From Chengkuizengella axinellae (lineage in GTDB: Bacteria; Bacillota; Bacilli; Paenibacillales; KCTC-33759): a stretch of 64,000 nt of DNA. This document shows, piece after piece, positions 24,376-33,726 of this stretch. The position numbers were made by a program, and so were the translations under genes. The notes under the pieces were generated by a model. It was not told the origin of the DNA and made no database searches. It saw nothing but the letters and a program-made list of their open reading frames with translations. Within the stretch, counting starts at the first letter, position 1. The number at the start of each line of letters is the position of its first letter. The stretch spans positions 1 through 64,000 of the forward strand of contig NZ_JAVAMP010000014.1 in the NCBI RefSeq assembly GCF_030730905.1. The letters are read 5' to 3'.

Positions 24376-25044
24376 TTATTTAGATTTCATGCGACTTAGC
24401 ATCGCCCATTTTCTCTCATGGCGCTTCATATATTTTGGCAGCGATCTATATATTTCAATAACCTCTTTATATGCTTCTTTGGCTTCTTCTTTACGACCAC
24501 TTTGTTCATATAACTTGCCTAACAAATAATAAGATTCGCAGGATGAAGAATGAATATCCCGAAACTCCTTTAAATAATGGTAGGTCTTATCCTTATCACT
24601 TTGGGTAAACACTTTAGCCAATTCAAGATATGGCTGACCATAACCTGTTCTTGGATTGATGTTTAAACCTTCTAAAATGTACTTTTCTCCTACACCAATA
24701 TCCCCTAGTTTAATATAAGTTAACCCAAGGTCACATAATACATGAGAATCTTGATCCATTCGTGGAAGGATTTCAGTTAGAATTTGATTTGCTTCAGAAT
24801 ACTTTTTCCTTTCCAACAATAAACTAGCTAGTTCATATTTAGAAGACACATCATTAGGATTCAGTCTGATTTGTTGCCGTAGACTTGATGTCTTTCGCAT
24901 ACGTTTAAAAGGTTTTGTTAGACTAGGAAAAAAACCGATAAAACGTCTATCTAATACATACAAAATGAAAAAAATGAGAAGTAAAGCTACAAAAGGATTC
25001 CCAAGAATTTGCCACAATAATAAAAAACCAATAAACTTCATCAT
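24376..25044 (-). CDS. Membrane-anchored TPR protein
   Basis: About 222 residues. Two hydrophobic helices (residues ~1-30) with a short loop anchor the N-terminus. A basic linker follows, then about four tetratricopeptide repeats (SSKYELASLLLERKKYSEAN, HVLCDLGLTYIKLGDIGVGE, YYLLGKLYEQSGRKEEAKEA). These are usually protein-protein scaffolds; partner unknown. The ATG at 25044 is 6 nt after AGGTG; a GTG at 25053 overlaps that site. No operon partner. Confidence 0.8.
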   Translation of the reverse strand: MMKFIGFLLLWQILGNPFVALLLIFFILYVLDRRFIGFFPSLTKPFKRMRKTSSLRQQIRLNPNDVSSKYELASLLLERKKYSEANQILTEILPRMDQDSHVLCDLGLTYIKLGDIGVGEKYILEGLNINPRTGYGQPYLELAKVFTQSDKDKTYHYLKEFRDIHSSSCESYYLLGKLYEQSGRKEEAKEAYKEVIEIYRSLPKYMKRHERKWAMLSRMKSK

Positions 25045-25321
25045 TAGAAACACCTACTATATTTTAATTTTCTGGGCCATATTTACCATCAGTATTAGAC
25101 AACCTCCTAGAGACTCCGATAGGAGATTGCTGTTCATTATGCCATAGCTCAACTTAATAATATTGTACAATATCATAGATAATACCTGCAAAAAACCAAC
25201 GATGTTCAAAAAATAGACAAAATATTATTCACAATTAAGATATAACCTATTTCAATATAATTAAAAATCAATGGTAAGATTAAAACATTAACTTACTTTT
25301 TATGTGCAAATTTGAGGTGAT

Positions 25322-26773
25322 ATGATGTGGAAACCTGATCGTCAAAGCAAGCAACCCTTATATGAACAAATTGCAGACCATTTGGAACGGAGAATTTCAT
25401 ACGGGGAATTTCCACCAGGGAGCTTGCTTCCTTCGGAGCGAAAATTAGCCGAGCAACTAGGCGTGAATCGAAGTACTGTTGTTCAATCTTTTGCAGAGCT
25501 TCGTTCCATGGGGATCATAGAGAGTCGGACAGGCAGCGGAACTCGAGTAAGTAAATACAAATGGGGGATTACACCTAAACATACTCCAAACTGGAGCCGT
25601 TATGCAGAAGGTGGCAGTTTTCTACCTAACCAGCCTTTTATGCGAAGGATTAGAAAAGCACTTACGGAGCATCCTTCTCTAATTGATTTTGCCAGTGGGG
25701 AACTTTCTAAAGATTTATCTCCAATTGATGAAATAACAACTTTACTGAATGAACCTCAATCCATTTCTTATCTAGGATACGATAACCCACAAGGATACAC
25801 TCCACTTAGACAAGCTCTCGTTTCATATTTAAGAGATTATCGGGGAATTCAGACAACTGAATCTTCCATTTTAATTACGTCTGGTTCTCAACAATCTTTG
25901 TATTTAATCACGCAATGTCTTCTGTCTCCTGGGGATGCAGTTGCTATAGAGGATCCATCCTATTGTTATTCATTACCCATGTTTCAATCAGCTGGACTTC
26001 GTTTATTTCGCCTTCCAGTGGATCAGGATGGAGCTCGTCCTGAGGACATTCGCACTTTATACAAAAAACACCGCATTAAAATGGTGTTTATTAATCCAAA
26101 TTTTCAAAATCCTACTGGGACAGTGCTTAAAGCTGAACAGAGAATCCAATTGCTCAATATTGCAAGTGAATTAGGGCTTCCGATTGTAGAAGATGACCCA
26201 TTCAGTTTAACGGCTTATAAGGAAACGCCTCCTTCGCCGCTAAAATCCATAGATTCAACTGGGTCTATCCTCCATATTGGTTCATTCTCCAAAATAGCAG
26301 CTTCAGGTCTTCGAATCGGATGGATGGTGGCTCCGCATACCATTGTGGAAAGGCTGGCGGATGCCAGACAGCAGATGGATTTTGGATTAAGTGTTATACC
26401 ACAGCAGGTAGCAGCACAGTTTCTGAAATCCCCCTATGTTGAACCGCATCTAGATCGCTTGAGAATGAATCTTCTCTTTCGAAGAGATTTACTGATCGAA
26501 GCTTTGGAGAAGGAACTCCCAGGTTTGGTTTGTTACACAATACCTCAAGGGGGACTACACATGTGGTGCAAACTAGTTCCAAAAGTCCATGATGGAAAAC
26601 TTCTAGAAGAAGCCATTAAAAATGGGGTTGTTTTCGTACCAGGAAGTGTGTATGGGTCAGACTCTGGATTTGTACGGTTTACTTTTGCTAGACCACAAGT
26701 TGAAGAAATTAGTTCAGGAGTTTCAAAATTTGCTAAAGCATTACAAAACTTAACAAACAACCGCCGGGAATAG
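25322..26773 (+). CDS. MocR-type GntR/aminotransferase regulator
   Basis: A 483-residue fusion. Residues 1-75 are a GntR winged helix (LYEQIADHLERRISYGEFPP, LPSERKLAEQLGVNRSTVVQ). Residues ~115-480 are a fold-type I aminotransferase domain with PLP lysine Lys324 in SFSKIAASGLRIGW, NPxFQNPTG and DDPFS. MocR proteins such as GabR and PdxR sense amino-acid or vitamin B6 compounds through PLP. No PLP-related gene is adjacent, so the target cannot be guessed from context. GAGGTGAT lies before the tandem ATGs. A terminator overlaps its 3' end. Confidence 0.9.
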   Translation: MMWKPDRQSKQPLYEQIADHLERRISYGEFPPGSLLPSERKLAEQLGVNRSTVVQSFAELRSMGIIESRTGSGTRVSKYKWGITPKHTPNWSRYAEGGSFLPNQPFMRRIRKALTEHPSLIDFASGELSKDLSPIDEITTLLNEPQSISYLGYDNPQGYTPLRQALVSYLRDYRGIQTTESSILITSGSQQSLYLITQCLLSPGDAVAIEDPSYCYSLPMFQSAGLRLFRLPVDQDGARPEDIRTLYKKHRIKMVFINPNFQNPTGTVLKAEQRIQLLNIASELGLPIVEDDPFSLTAYKETPPSPLKSIDSTGSILHIGSFSKIAASGLRIGWMVAPHTIVERLADARQQMDFGLSVIPQQVAAQFLKSPYVEPHLDRLRMNLLFRRDLLIEALEKELPGLVCYTIPQGGLHMWCKLVPKVHDGKLLEEAIKNGVVFVPGSVYGSDSGFVRFTFARPQVEEISSGVSKFAKALQNLTNNRRE

Positions 26774-26791
26774 ATACCTCTGCGGTTGTTT
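26755..26791 (+). terminator. Terminator overlapping the MocR stop codon
   Basis: AAACAACCGC (26755-26764) pairs perfectly with GCGGTTGTTT (26782-26791). The stop codon (26771-26773) lies in the loop. Confidence 0.75.
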
Positions 26792-26806
26792 AAAAGCGTG
26801 AAAATG

Positions 26807-27016
26807 TTATCTATTAAAAAAAATAATGAATACAATAGCAAACACAATAATACCTATCACATAAAAAGCGCTAAGACGAGCCCACTTCTTCCCTGTTTGT
26901 TGAAAATAGCTTGGATTTCCTTCTTTATTACTTTTCGATTGACCTATCATGATGGTTCCAATCACACCTACCAACAATACGATCACAACTAAAACCATGT
27001 TCCATAACATGTTCAT
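26807..27016 (-). CDS. Small two-helix membrane protein
   Basis: A 69-residue protein with hydrophobic helices at about residues 5-25 (MVLVVIVLLVGVIGTIMIG) and 48-66 (AFYVIGIIVFAIVFIIFF) and a polar, basic loop (GQSKSNKEGNPSYFQQTGKK). AGGTGG lies 4 nt before the ATG. Family not recognised; hypothetical membrane protein. It stands alone between convergent and co-directional neighbours. Confidence 0.65.
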   Translation of the reverse strand: MNMLWNMVLVVIVLLVGVIGTIMIGQSKSNKEGNPSYFQQTGKKWARLSAFYVIGIIVFAIVFIIFFNR

Positions 27017-27123
27017 ACACCCACCTAATTATATTCATTTCATTATGTTTCAGAATAATAAACAGTGATCAGTTTGACTCCATCCAATTTCACATTTATT
27101 TTACCCATCCAATTTTAATGAAA

Positions 27124-28932
27124 TCAATTTTTGAGGATTCTCTTAAACCAAATCCCATAAAAATCCAACCATCCCTGTAAATTTAAAGACACATTTTGAA
27201 CCATAGAATGAGATTGAACATTTACTTTATTTCGATACAATGGAATGATATTCATTTTTTCCAATAATTCATTTTCTATTTCCTGCAATAATTGAATTCG
27301 ATCCTTCTGAACTTTAGTTTGATAAATTTTCAAACTCTTTCTTCGTATTTCTTCTTTAAAAGAAGAGGTTAAGTGAGTGTACAGAAAACTATTTTTCGTT
27401 AGCAGCATATGTAAAAAACAAAGTTCAAATTGTTCATTAAAGTTTGCACTATCATGAAGGATATCAGCTTCTTTTAAAATACGAGGCTGCAGTAACACAT
27501 CTGCCTCTAAATATGAGGGTTGAATCCAAATACCCACTTTATCACATTGTTCTTGAATCCAACTACAATCTTCAACATGGTCTTGATCGGCAAAAGTATA
27601 TAATTTAAGTCTTTCTCCATTATATCCACTCTTTTTAATAAGCTCATTCACTTCTTCATGGTTACTATATTCATATTCTCGGCTGATTACAGGTAATAAA
27701 TTATTTGCCGCTTCGTTCCTAGATCCTCCTAAAGCTTTCATTAAATCAACTCGATTCATGATGCTTTGAAGTGCTTTTCGAAAATAAATATTTTGGATTG
27801 GTCCATGCTTATTAAGATTAAAGGTTACATACTGTACATTCCATTCATTTAAAGCTGTATCTCTCCAATTTGGATCTACATGCCCTTTAATTTGATGATG
27901 AGCATGTGGAGTATATAAAACTTCATTAAGCTTTTGATCTTTTAGATTGAAATCATCTGTAAAATTCCAAAGCTCTACACGATCTAAAAAAGGACGTTCA
28001 CGAAAGTACACATCATTAGCTTCTAAAACAAGCATTGACTCATCATTTCGTATTAACTTAAATGGTCCTGAACCTATAAGAAAGTCGTTCGAGTGAACTG
28101 CTTCATTTTGACAACTCAAAATGGATAGATGCTCATCTGACAATATATGTAAAAATAGATGATTTTCATGATAAAGTCGAACTTGAATCGTATATTCATC
28201 TAGAACTTCAATGTCTTTAACATCTTCAAGCATCCAACCATGCAAATTGTGGCTGTCATTTCTAAATCGTTGAAATGTGTAATAAACATCTGAAGCAGTC
28301 AACAGTTCTCCATTATGAAATTTAATTCCCTTTCTTAAATAAAAAGTCCATTCCTTAGCATCTTGATTCGTTTCCCAATAAAATGCAATGTGTGGCTCTA
28401 TCTCCTCTGCTTCCGCATTAAAACAAACTAATGTGTCGCATATTTGTTTCACAATGTGACTTTCTGAACGTAGAGACACATGTATGGGATCAAGCCTATT
28501 AATGGGCAGTACACTGACCTTAAAACGCAGCGTATCCATTTTTTTCTGATCAAAAGAAACGGAATGATAACCAAACACTGTATCTATCCACAAATGAAAT
28601 TGTTTATACACAGATGGAAATCTTATTTTATATTTTTGAATATACGCTTTTGCATCTATTAATTCTCCACTTTTAACTATTGTAACAGATCGATCAAAAA
28701 TCAAATCCGAAGGCTCCACAAGAAATGTGATTTTAGAACGATTGCCTCGACCTCTTCCTGGATACCAGACCAGCCAATGTTCATCTTCCATTTTTTTTAG
28801 AATCAATCTACTGTTTCGTGTAGTACAAAAAAAGATTCTAGATACGACTTCTAAGGACAGCTCTAACTTCTCATCTTTCTTTATCTCAGAAAAATGTGAA
28901 TATAGCTTTATATAATCATCAATTAAATTCAT
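27124..28932 (-). CDS. SgrR-like regulator with solute-binding domain
   Basis: A 602-residue protein of SgrR layout. Residues ~1-95 are an SgrR-type winged helix (LILKKMEDEHWLVWYPGRGR then GNRSKITFL). Residues ~150-590 are an SBP_bac_5 domain without signal peptide (LDPIHVSLRSESHIVKQICD, WTFYLRKGIKFHNGELLTAS, DVYYTFQRFRND). In E. coli SgrR senses sugar-phosphate stress and activates a divergent sRNA and SetA efflux pump. Here an MFS gene is divergent (125-bp gap). A paralogue with the same layout lies at 36566-38275. Likely a cytosolic ligand-sensing regulator of the adjacent transporter; ligand unknown. Confidence 0.85.
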   Translation of the reverse strand: MNLIDDYIKLYSHFSEIKKDEKLELSLEVVSRIFFCTTRNSRLILKKMEDEHWLVWYPGRGRGNRSKITFLVEPSDLIFDRSVTIVKSGELIDAKAYIQKYKIRFPSVYKQFHLWIDTVFGYHSVSFDQKKMDTLRFKVSVLPINRLDPIHVSLRSESHIVKQICDTLVCFNAEAEEIEPHIAFYWETNQDAKEWTFYLRKGIKFHNGELLTASDVYYTFQRFRNDSHNLHGWMLEDVKDIEVLDEYTIQVRLYHENHLFLHILSDEHLSILSCQNEAVHSNDFLIGSGPFKLIRNDESMLVLEANDVYFRERPFLDRVELWNFTDDFNLKDQKLNEVLYTPHAHHQIKGHVDPNWRDTALNEWNVQYVTFNLNKHGPIQNIYFRKALQSIMNRVDLMKALGGSRNEAANNLLPVISREYEYSNHEEVNELIKKSGYNGERLKLYTFADQDHVEDCSWIQEQCDKVGIWIQPSYLEADVLLQPRILKEADILHDSANFNEQFELCFLHMLLTKNSFLYTHLTSSFKEEIRRKSLKIYQTKVQKDRIQLLQEIENELLEKMNIIPLYRNKVNVQSHSMVQNVSLNLQGWLDFYGIWFKRILKN

Positions 28933-29057
28933 TTTTTATCCCTCAAATCAAGTACATTAAAGTTTCATATAAAAGCGGAAAAAAAGCTGTATCTCATTCT
29001 ACCCTTTTTTCATTTTGTTTTCCAATATAAAATGCTTCAAGTAAAGGGAGTGAGGAC

Positions 29058-30302
29058 ATGGAACTAATTCATAAAATAAAAAAAAGATATGACGCACCAA
29101 TATGGGTACGTTTATTCGGAGAACTATTAACAAGCACAACGGGATCAATGTTAGCTCCGTTCCTTGTTATATATTTGCATCAAAAGTTAGACGGAAGTGT
29201 GTTGTTGCCAATGTTGATCATTGGATTGCAGCCACTTTCTGAAATATTTGTCACTCTATTGGGTGGGAGACTTACAGACAGATTTGGACGTAAATCGATA
29301 ACACTTATCGCATTGTTTTTACAAGCAAGTGCGATGGCAGGATTTATCTTTGCTGATTCTATTGTCCTGTTTGTCATTTTATATATGATGAATGGAATCG
29401 GTCGTGGATTATATATTCCTGCTCAGCGGGCTCAAATAACGGATGCAACGGAAGAAGGAAAAAGAGCAGAAGTCTTTGCGGTCATCAATACAGCTGGTGC
29501 AATAGGGATGGCCATTGGTCCTTTATTGGGATCCATTATTTTCTTCTATAATCCGGTGATTATATTTGGAATGGAAGCATCCGCTCTTCTGGTTTATTTA
29601 CTTGTAGTCTGGTTGAAGATGCCTGAAACGGTACCTGTTGTTCATCGTGAAATTCATTCTTCAAATAATGAAATAAAAAAACGGTATACCTTCATTCAAA
29701 TGATCACTAAACATTATGTAGTCCTTGGATTAATGGTTTTCACTCTTCCTATTAGTTTCTTTTATTCACAATTAGAGAGTAATTACCGAATTTATATACA
29801 AGAACTGTTTCCTAACTTTATATTTATTCTTGCTATTCTCTCTAGTGTTAAAGCGATTATGGATATTATATTACAAATTGGTCTAGTGAAATGGACAGAG
29901 CGCTTATCAATGCAAAAAGTGGTTGTAATTTCATATGGTTCTTATGTTATCGCTGCTATTTTTTATGGCATTTCATCTAATCTTACGCTCTTGCTCGTTA
30001 CACAATTGATATTAGTTGTTGCGGAGAGTATAGGATTGAACCACTTTCTTAAATTTGTTGCCAAACTTGCCCCTGAACACCAACGTGGACTTTATTTTTC
30101 GATTTACGGAACGCATTGGGATATTTCGAGATTTGTCGGTCCTTTTTTAGGAGGACTTATTTTTCTTCATTTTGGAGGAGCAGCCTTGTTTTATTTGGCT
30201 GCCATATTTCTCGTGATTGGAGGAGTTTGTCAGTTTTTCTTTGTAAAATATATTGAAGACACCAAAAGTAGAATTGATCGAATTCATAAATATTCTGCAT
30301 AA
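29058..30302 (+). CDS. MFS transporter paired with SgrR-like regulator
   Basis: A 414-residue, twelve-helix major facilitator protein. The signature loop between helices 2 and 3 reads GGRLTDRFGRKSITLI. The motif after helix 4 (RGLYIPAQRAQITD) and GFxGGLxFLHFG near the C-terminus fit drug or sugar efflux MFS proteins. GGGAGTGAGG precedes the ATG. It is divergent from the SgrR-like gene and ends 4 bp before the convergent histidine kinase gene. Substrate unknown; by analogy with SetA, export of a sugar or small toxic compound. Confidence 0.88.
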   Translation: MELIHKIKKRYDAPIWVRLFGELLTSTTGSMLAPFLVIYLHQKLDGSVLLPMLIIGLQPLSEIFVTLLGGRLTDRFGRKSITLIALFLQASAMAGFIFADSIVLFVILYMMNGIGRGLYIPAQRAQITDATEEGKRAEVFAVINTAGAIGMAIGPLLGSIIFFYNPVIIFGMEASALLVYLLVVWLKMPETVPVVHREIHSSNNEIKKRYTFIQMITKHYVVLGLMVFTLPISFFYSQLESNYRIYIQELFPNFIFILAILSSVKAIMDIILQIGLVKWTERLSMQKVVVISYGSYVIAAIFYGISSNLTLLLVTQLILVVAESIGLNHFLKFVAKLAPEHQRGLYFSIYGTHWDISRFVGPFLGGLIFLHFGGAALFYLAAIFLVIGGVCQFFFVKYIEDTKSRIDRIHKYSA

Positions 30303-30306
30303 TGAA

Positions 30307-31704
30307 TCACATGTAAACCTCTTTAGGTAAAACAATCGTAACTGTCGTCCCTTTATTCAATCCACTAACAATAGAAAGCTGTCCCTTATGAAGTTGGACG
30401 AGTTGTGCTACTACAGCTAGTCCAATTCCTGTCCCTTCTTTATTTGCATCCACTTGATAAAATTTTTGTATCACTTGTTTTTGGTGATTTTCTTCTATTC
30501 CGATCCCATTGTCTTCCACACAGATTTCGATTTCATTTTCATTAAGATTCTTCGCTGCAACCTTAATCATACCCTCATTATTGGAAAACTTGATTGCATT
30601 ATCAATGATGTTGATAAATACCTGTTTCAAACGGTTTTTATCGGCAATAATTTGAATGGATTCTATATCTTCAGATTGAATTTGAATTTTTTTTCGCTGT
30701 GCTTTTATTTTCATTTGTAAAATCACTTCATCAAGTAATTCAGATAGAGAAAATTTAGAAATAGACAGATTTAAATTATTCGCTTCTAACCTTGAAAAAT
30801 CTAATAGCTCCTCTACTAATTCCATTAAACGATCTGTTTCTTTATTAATAATCTTTAATCCTCGTTCTGTTTCTTCCCTTTTATCTAAACTGCCTGTTAA
30901 AATAGTATCACTCCAGCCTTTGATTCCTGTAAGTGGTGTTCTCAACTCATGAGACATGGAGGATATAAATTCATTCTTCAACTGTTCTGTTTTGTTAATT
31001 TCCACTGCCATTTCATTAAAACTTTTAGAAAGAACACCGATTTCATCCTTGTCATTTTCATTTAGTTTAATATCATATCTTCCTTTTGCAATTTTACGTG
31101 ATGCTTCAGTCACTTTTTTTATAGGGGCAGATATATTAGAGGCTAGTTTATAACTAATCACAAAAACAATCAACATAACAGCCAATCCTACTCCTAAACT
31201 TAACATGATAATATTTTTAATTTTTTGATCAATTTGCTCAAGTGAAGTCATATATCTCGCAATAATGGCTACTTTTCCATCTACTAAAATCGGTACAGAG
31301 ACAGACATTATTTTTTCGTTTGTTACTTCATTAGTCCCCTTCCAAACTCCTTCTTCTCCGAGTAAAGCTTGTTTCACATCCTCTGTATTCACTTTTCTAT
31401 TTATATTGAATCCACTTGTTGTTGTTAATACAGTCCCGTCAATTTTTATAAGCTGCAATTCTGCTGGATTGAAAGCAAAATTCTCTTTAAGTTGTGGTAT
31501 GTTTTGTTTGAGATTACTAACAGAAAGAGTCATATAGCGATTCGCAAACACTGCTGTTGTTTGTGCATGATTCATAAGTGCATTAGAAACCCCATTATAA
31601 TAATATTGATAGATTACGGTGAAAAACACACCTTGAAGAAGTAAAATCGTGATTAAGATAATGAACATAAAATTCAATACGATCTTTTTTTTGATGCCAT
31701 TCAT
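30307..31704 (-). CDS. Sensor histidine kinase
   Basis: A 465-residue membrane kinase. TM1 at ~8-33 and TM2 at ~164-186 flank a ~130-residue extracellular sensor domain. HAMP follows (~187-240), then HisKA with His252 in SSMSHELRTPLTG, and HATPase_c with N-box NIIDNAIKFSN, GIGIEE and GTGIGLAVV. The ATG overlaps the response regulator stop as TAATG, so the two are translationally coupled. The upstream lipoprotein and stalk-domain protein in the same probable operon may supply the extracytoplasmic signal. Signal unknown. Confidence 0.93.
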   Translation of the reverse strand: MNGIKKKIVLNFMFIILITILLLQGVFFTVIYQYYYNGVSNALMNHAQTTAVFANRYMTLSVSNLKQNIPQLKENFAFNPAELQLIKIDGTVLTTTSGFNINRKVNTEDVKQALLGEEGVWKGTNEVTNEKIMSVSVPILVDGKVAIIARYMTSLEQIDQKIKNIIMLSLGVGLAVMLIVFVISYKLASNISAPIKKVTEASRKIAKGRYDIKLNENDKDEIGVLSKSFNEMAVEINKTEQLKNEFISSMSHELRTPLTGIKGWSDTILTGSLDKREETERGLKIINKETDRLMELVEELLDFSRLEANNLNLSISKFSLSELLDEVILQMKIKAQRKKIQIQSEDIESIQIIADKNRLKQVFINIIDNAIKFSNNEGMIKVAAKNLNENEIEICVEDNGIGIEENHQKQVIQKFYQVDANKEGTGIGLAVVAQLVQLHKGQLSIVSGLNKGTTVTIVLPKEVYM

Positions 31705-32399
31705 TACAATTCACCTGTCCATTTATATCCATAACCCCAAACCGTTTCAATCCACTTTGGATCTGATGGGTCTTCTTCTATTTTTTGACGGAGTCTTCGC
31801 ATATTTACATCCACAATTTTGGGATCACCGGGGTAATCAAGACCCCAAACATCATCTAATAAATCATTTCTACTCACAGCTTGTCCCTTCCGCTCTCGTA
31901 AATGTTTTAATATCATAAATTCAGTAGGTGTTAAATCAATCATCTTTCCATCTTTTTTCACTCTTTTCTCTTTAGAAAATAATGTGATGGATTCTTGATC
32001 TATTTTGTTGTTTTCTCCATCTGAAGATACATTCATTCTTCTTAACAATGAATAAATTCTTGCTATTAATTCAGAAGGGATAAATGGTTTATTAATATAA
32101 TCATCCGCTCCTGACATTAATCCATGTACCCTGTCTACCTCTTGCACCCTTGCCGTTAGCATGATGATTCCAATTCGTTCATTTTTCGCTCTCATCTCTT
32201 TACACACTTGAAAACCGTCTATTCCAGGCAGCATAACATCTAACAATGCAATATCAATTTGATCCTTATTTTCAGAAAAAAGTTCTAATGCCTGTTCTCC
32301 TGTTTCCGCCTCAATCACTCTATAACCGTTTCTCTCCAAATTTACAGTGATAAAACTACGTATGCTCATTTCATCTTCTAAAACTAGGATCGTTTTCAT
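31704..32399 (-). CDS. OmpR/PhoB-family response regulator
   Basis: A 231-residue two-domain regulator. The receiver has Glu8/Asp9 and phosphoacceptor Asp54 (ALLDVMLPGIDG) and Lys104 in NKPFIP. The C-terminal winged helix reads TPTEFMILKHLRERKGQAVS and VDVNMRRLRQKIEEDPSDPK, close to the WalR/PhoP subfamily. Cognate kinase follows with 1-bp overlap. A TGTAAC-N5-TGTAAC site upstream of the first gene of the likely operon fits this family's direct-repeat operators, which suggests autoregulation. Confidence 0.94.
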   Translation of the reverse strand: MKTILVLEDEMSIRSFITVNLERNGYRVIEAETGEQALELFSENKDQIDIALLDVMLPGIDGFQVCKEMRAKNERIGIIMLTARVQEVDRVHGLMSGADDYINKPFIPSELIARIYSLLRRMNVSSDGENNKIDQESITLFSKEKRVKKDGKMIDLTPTEFMILKHLRERKGQAVSRNDLLDDVWGLDYPGDPKIVDVNMRRLRQKIEEDPSDPKWIETVWGYGYKWTGEL

Positions 32400-32450
32400 T
32401 TATCCCATCACCTCTTCAATTAAAGGAAACCCTCGGATTTTATCGTTAAA

Positions 32451-33683
32451 TTATTGAAGATGAAAATAGGTGCGTAACTCAGCGTTGTTTACAGTCGTTA
32501 TAAATACATATTCATGATTTCTACCTAATTCATATGTATTTTCTTCTGGTTCCCACTCCTCCACTGGTACAGAAATCACGTTAAAAACTAATTTACCTTC
32601 GTCAATTGTTATAAAGGAGAATTCATTTTCATTAGAGTTTTCAATTGTTAATAAATCATTCCATTTCATAGGAAACTCAAAATAAAACCCTTTTTGATAC
32701 TCATAAAATCTCTGTACTTTTAATTCCAGCCCATCTTTCACATACCACTGATAATACGAGGTAATATACGGTGTAGATGCATAAGATTCATCTTCAAAAC
32801 CAACAGGAGGAATTAATTTACCAATCTCTATAATCCCATCCATATCTACATCTTCACTATTTACAGGGTACTCTTTCCAAGTTATATTTTCCATTTCCTC
32901 AGAAGCTTTTTGAAGTTGATTTTGTTCTAATAATAAAACTTCAGTATAGGCAGCATGAGCCCCTACTTGAATATCCAATACTAGCCCCTTCTTATCATTT
33001 GTAACAAAACCTGAAATGACGTTTTCATAACTCCCAAATTCGTCTAGTAACATTTGATCAAGAGCTATAAATCCATTTTGTTTATAGAGATATGAGGTTA
33101 CTTCTGCTGACACCCCTCGATTGACTAATAAAACGGTTAGTTCATTTAATCCATCCTGATTTAAATCGTCTACAATAAATTTAGAATAAGCTGTATCAAA
33201 TAGTGGCTGAATATTTCCTTTCTGCCAATGATAAATATTTAAACCTTTTTCTAAAACACCATTAGCATAACCTGCAATAATTTCTAAATTGTGATCTCCT
33301 GTTACATCAGCAAACTGTAAGTCATATAATTCAATTCCAAAACCTGAAATGGTTTGATCCAAACGCCATGTCCCTTTAACTTCTATAAAAACCAAACCTA
33401 TTAACTCGTACGTCTTAAGATCATAATAAAAAACAACAGCTTCATCTATATCATCCTGATCTAAATCAATAAGTGAATAGGGTGAAGAGTCCCCTTTTTC
33501 CACTGGACTAAGCAGCTTTGCTCCTGATGGCAAAACTGCTTGTACAGCGTTAACTAAGATGGATTGATCTTCTTCCAGCTTAGGAGGCTTTATTAGAGTT
33601 GTAGGTGACTCAAGTACATTACATCCAGAAAGTATATACAGAAGAAATAATAAAGGGCATGTTATTTTCATTATTTTTAACAA
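32451..33683 (-). CDS. Lipoprotein with FG-GAP/VCBS-like repeats
   Basis: A 410-residue protein with a lipoprotein signal peptide (LFLLYILSGC; lipobox Cys21). The mature part has calcium-loop-like segments (DLDQDDIDEAV, DVTGDHNLEI, DLNQDGLNEL, DVDMDGIIEI) typical of FG-GAP/VCBS beta-propeller blades. It should be anchored on the outer face of the membrane. The start is a TTG with GAG 8 nt upstream, or an ATG four codons later. It lies 43 bp after the stalk-domain gene and 51 bp before the response regulator, so it is probably an accessory sensor of that two-component system. Confidence 0.8.
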   Translation of the reverse strand: MLKIMKITCPLLFLLYILSGCNVLESPTTLIKPPKLEEDQSILVNAVQAVLPSGAKLLSPVEKGDSSPYSLIDLDQDDIDEAVVFYYDLKTYELIGLVFIEVKGTWRLDQTISGFGIELYDLQFADVTGDHNLEIIAGYANGVLEKGLNIYHWQKGNIQPLFDTAYSKFIVDDLNQDGLNELTVLLVNRGVSAEVTSYLYKQNGFIALDQMLLDEFGSYENVISGFVTNDKKGLVLDIQVGAHAAYTEVLLLEQNQLQKASEEMENITWKEYPVNSEDVDMDGIIEIGKLIPPVGFEDESYASTPYITSYYQWYVKDGLELKVQRFYEYQKGFYFEFPMKWNDLLTIENSNENEFSFITIDEGKLVFNVISVPVEEWEPEENTYELGRNHEYVFITTVNNAELRTYFHLQ

Positions 33684-33726
33684 TTACATCACTCATTTAT
33701 CCCAAATTCATAATTTTCATTCGATA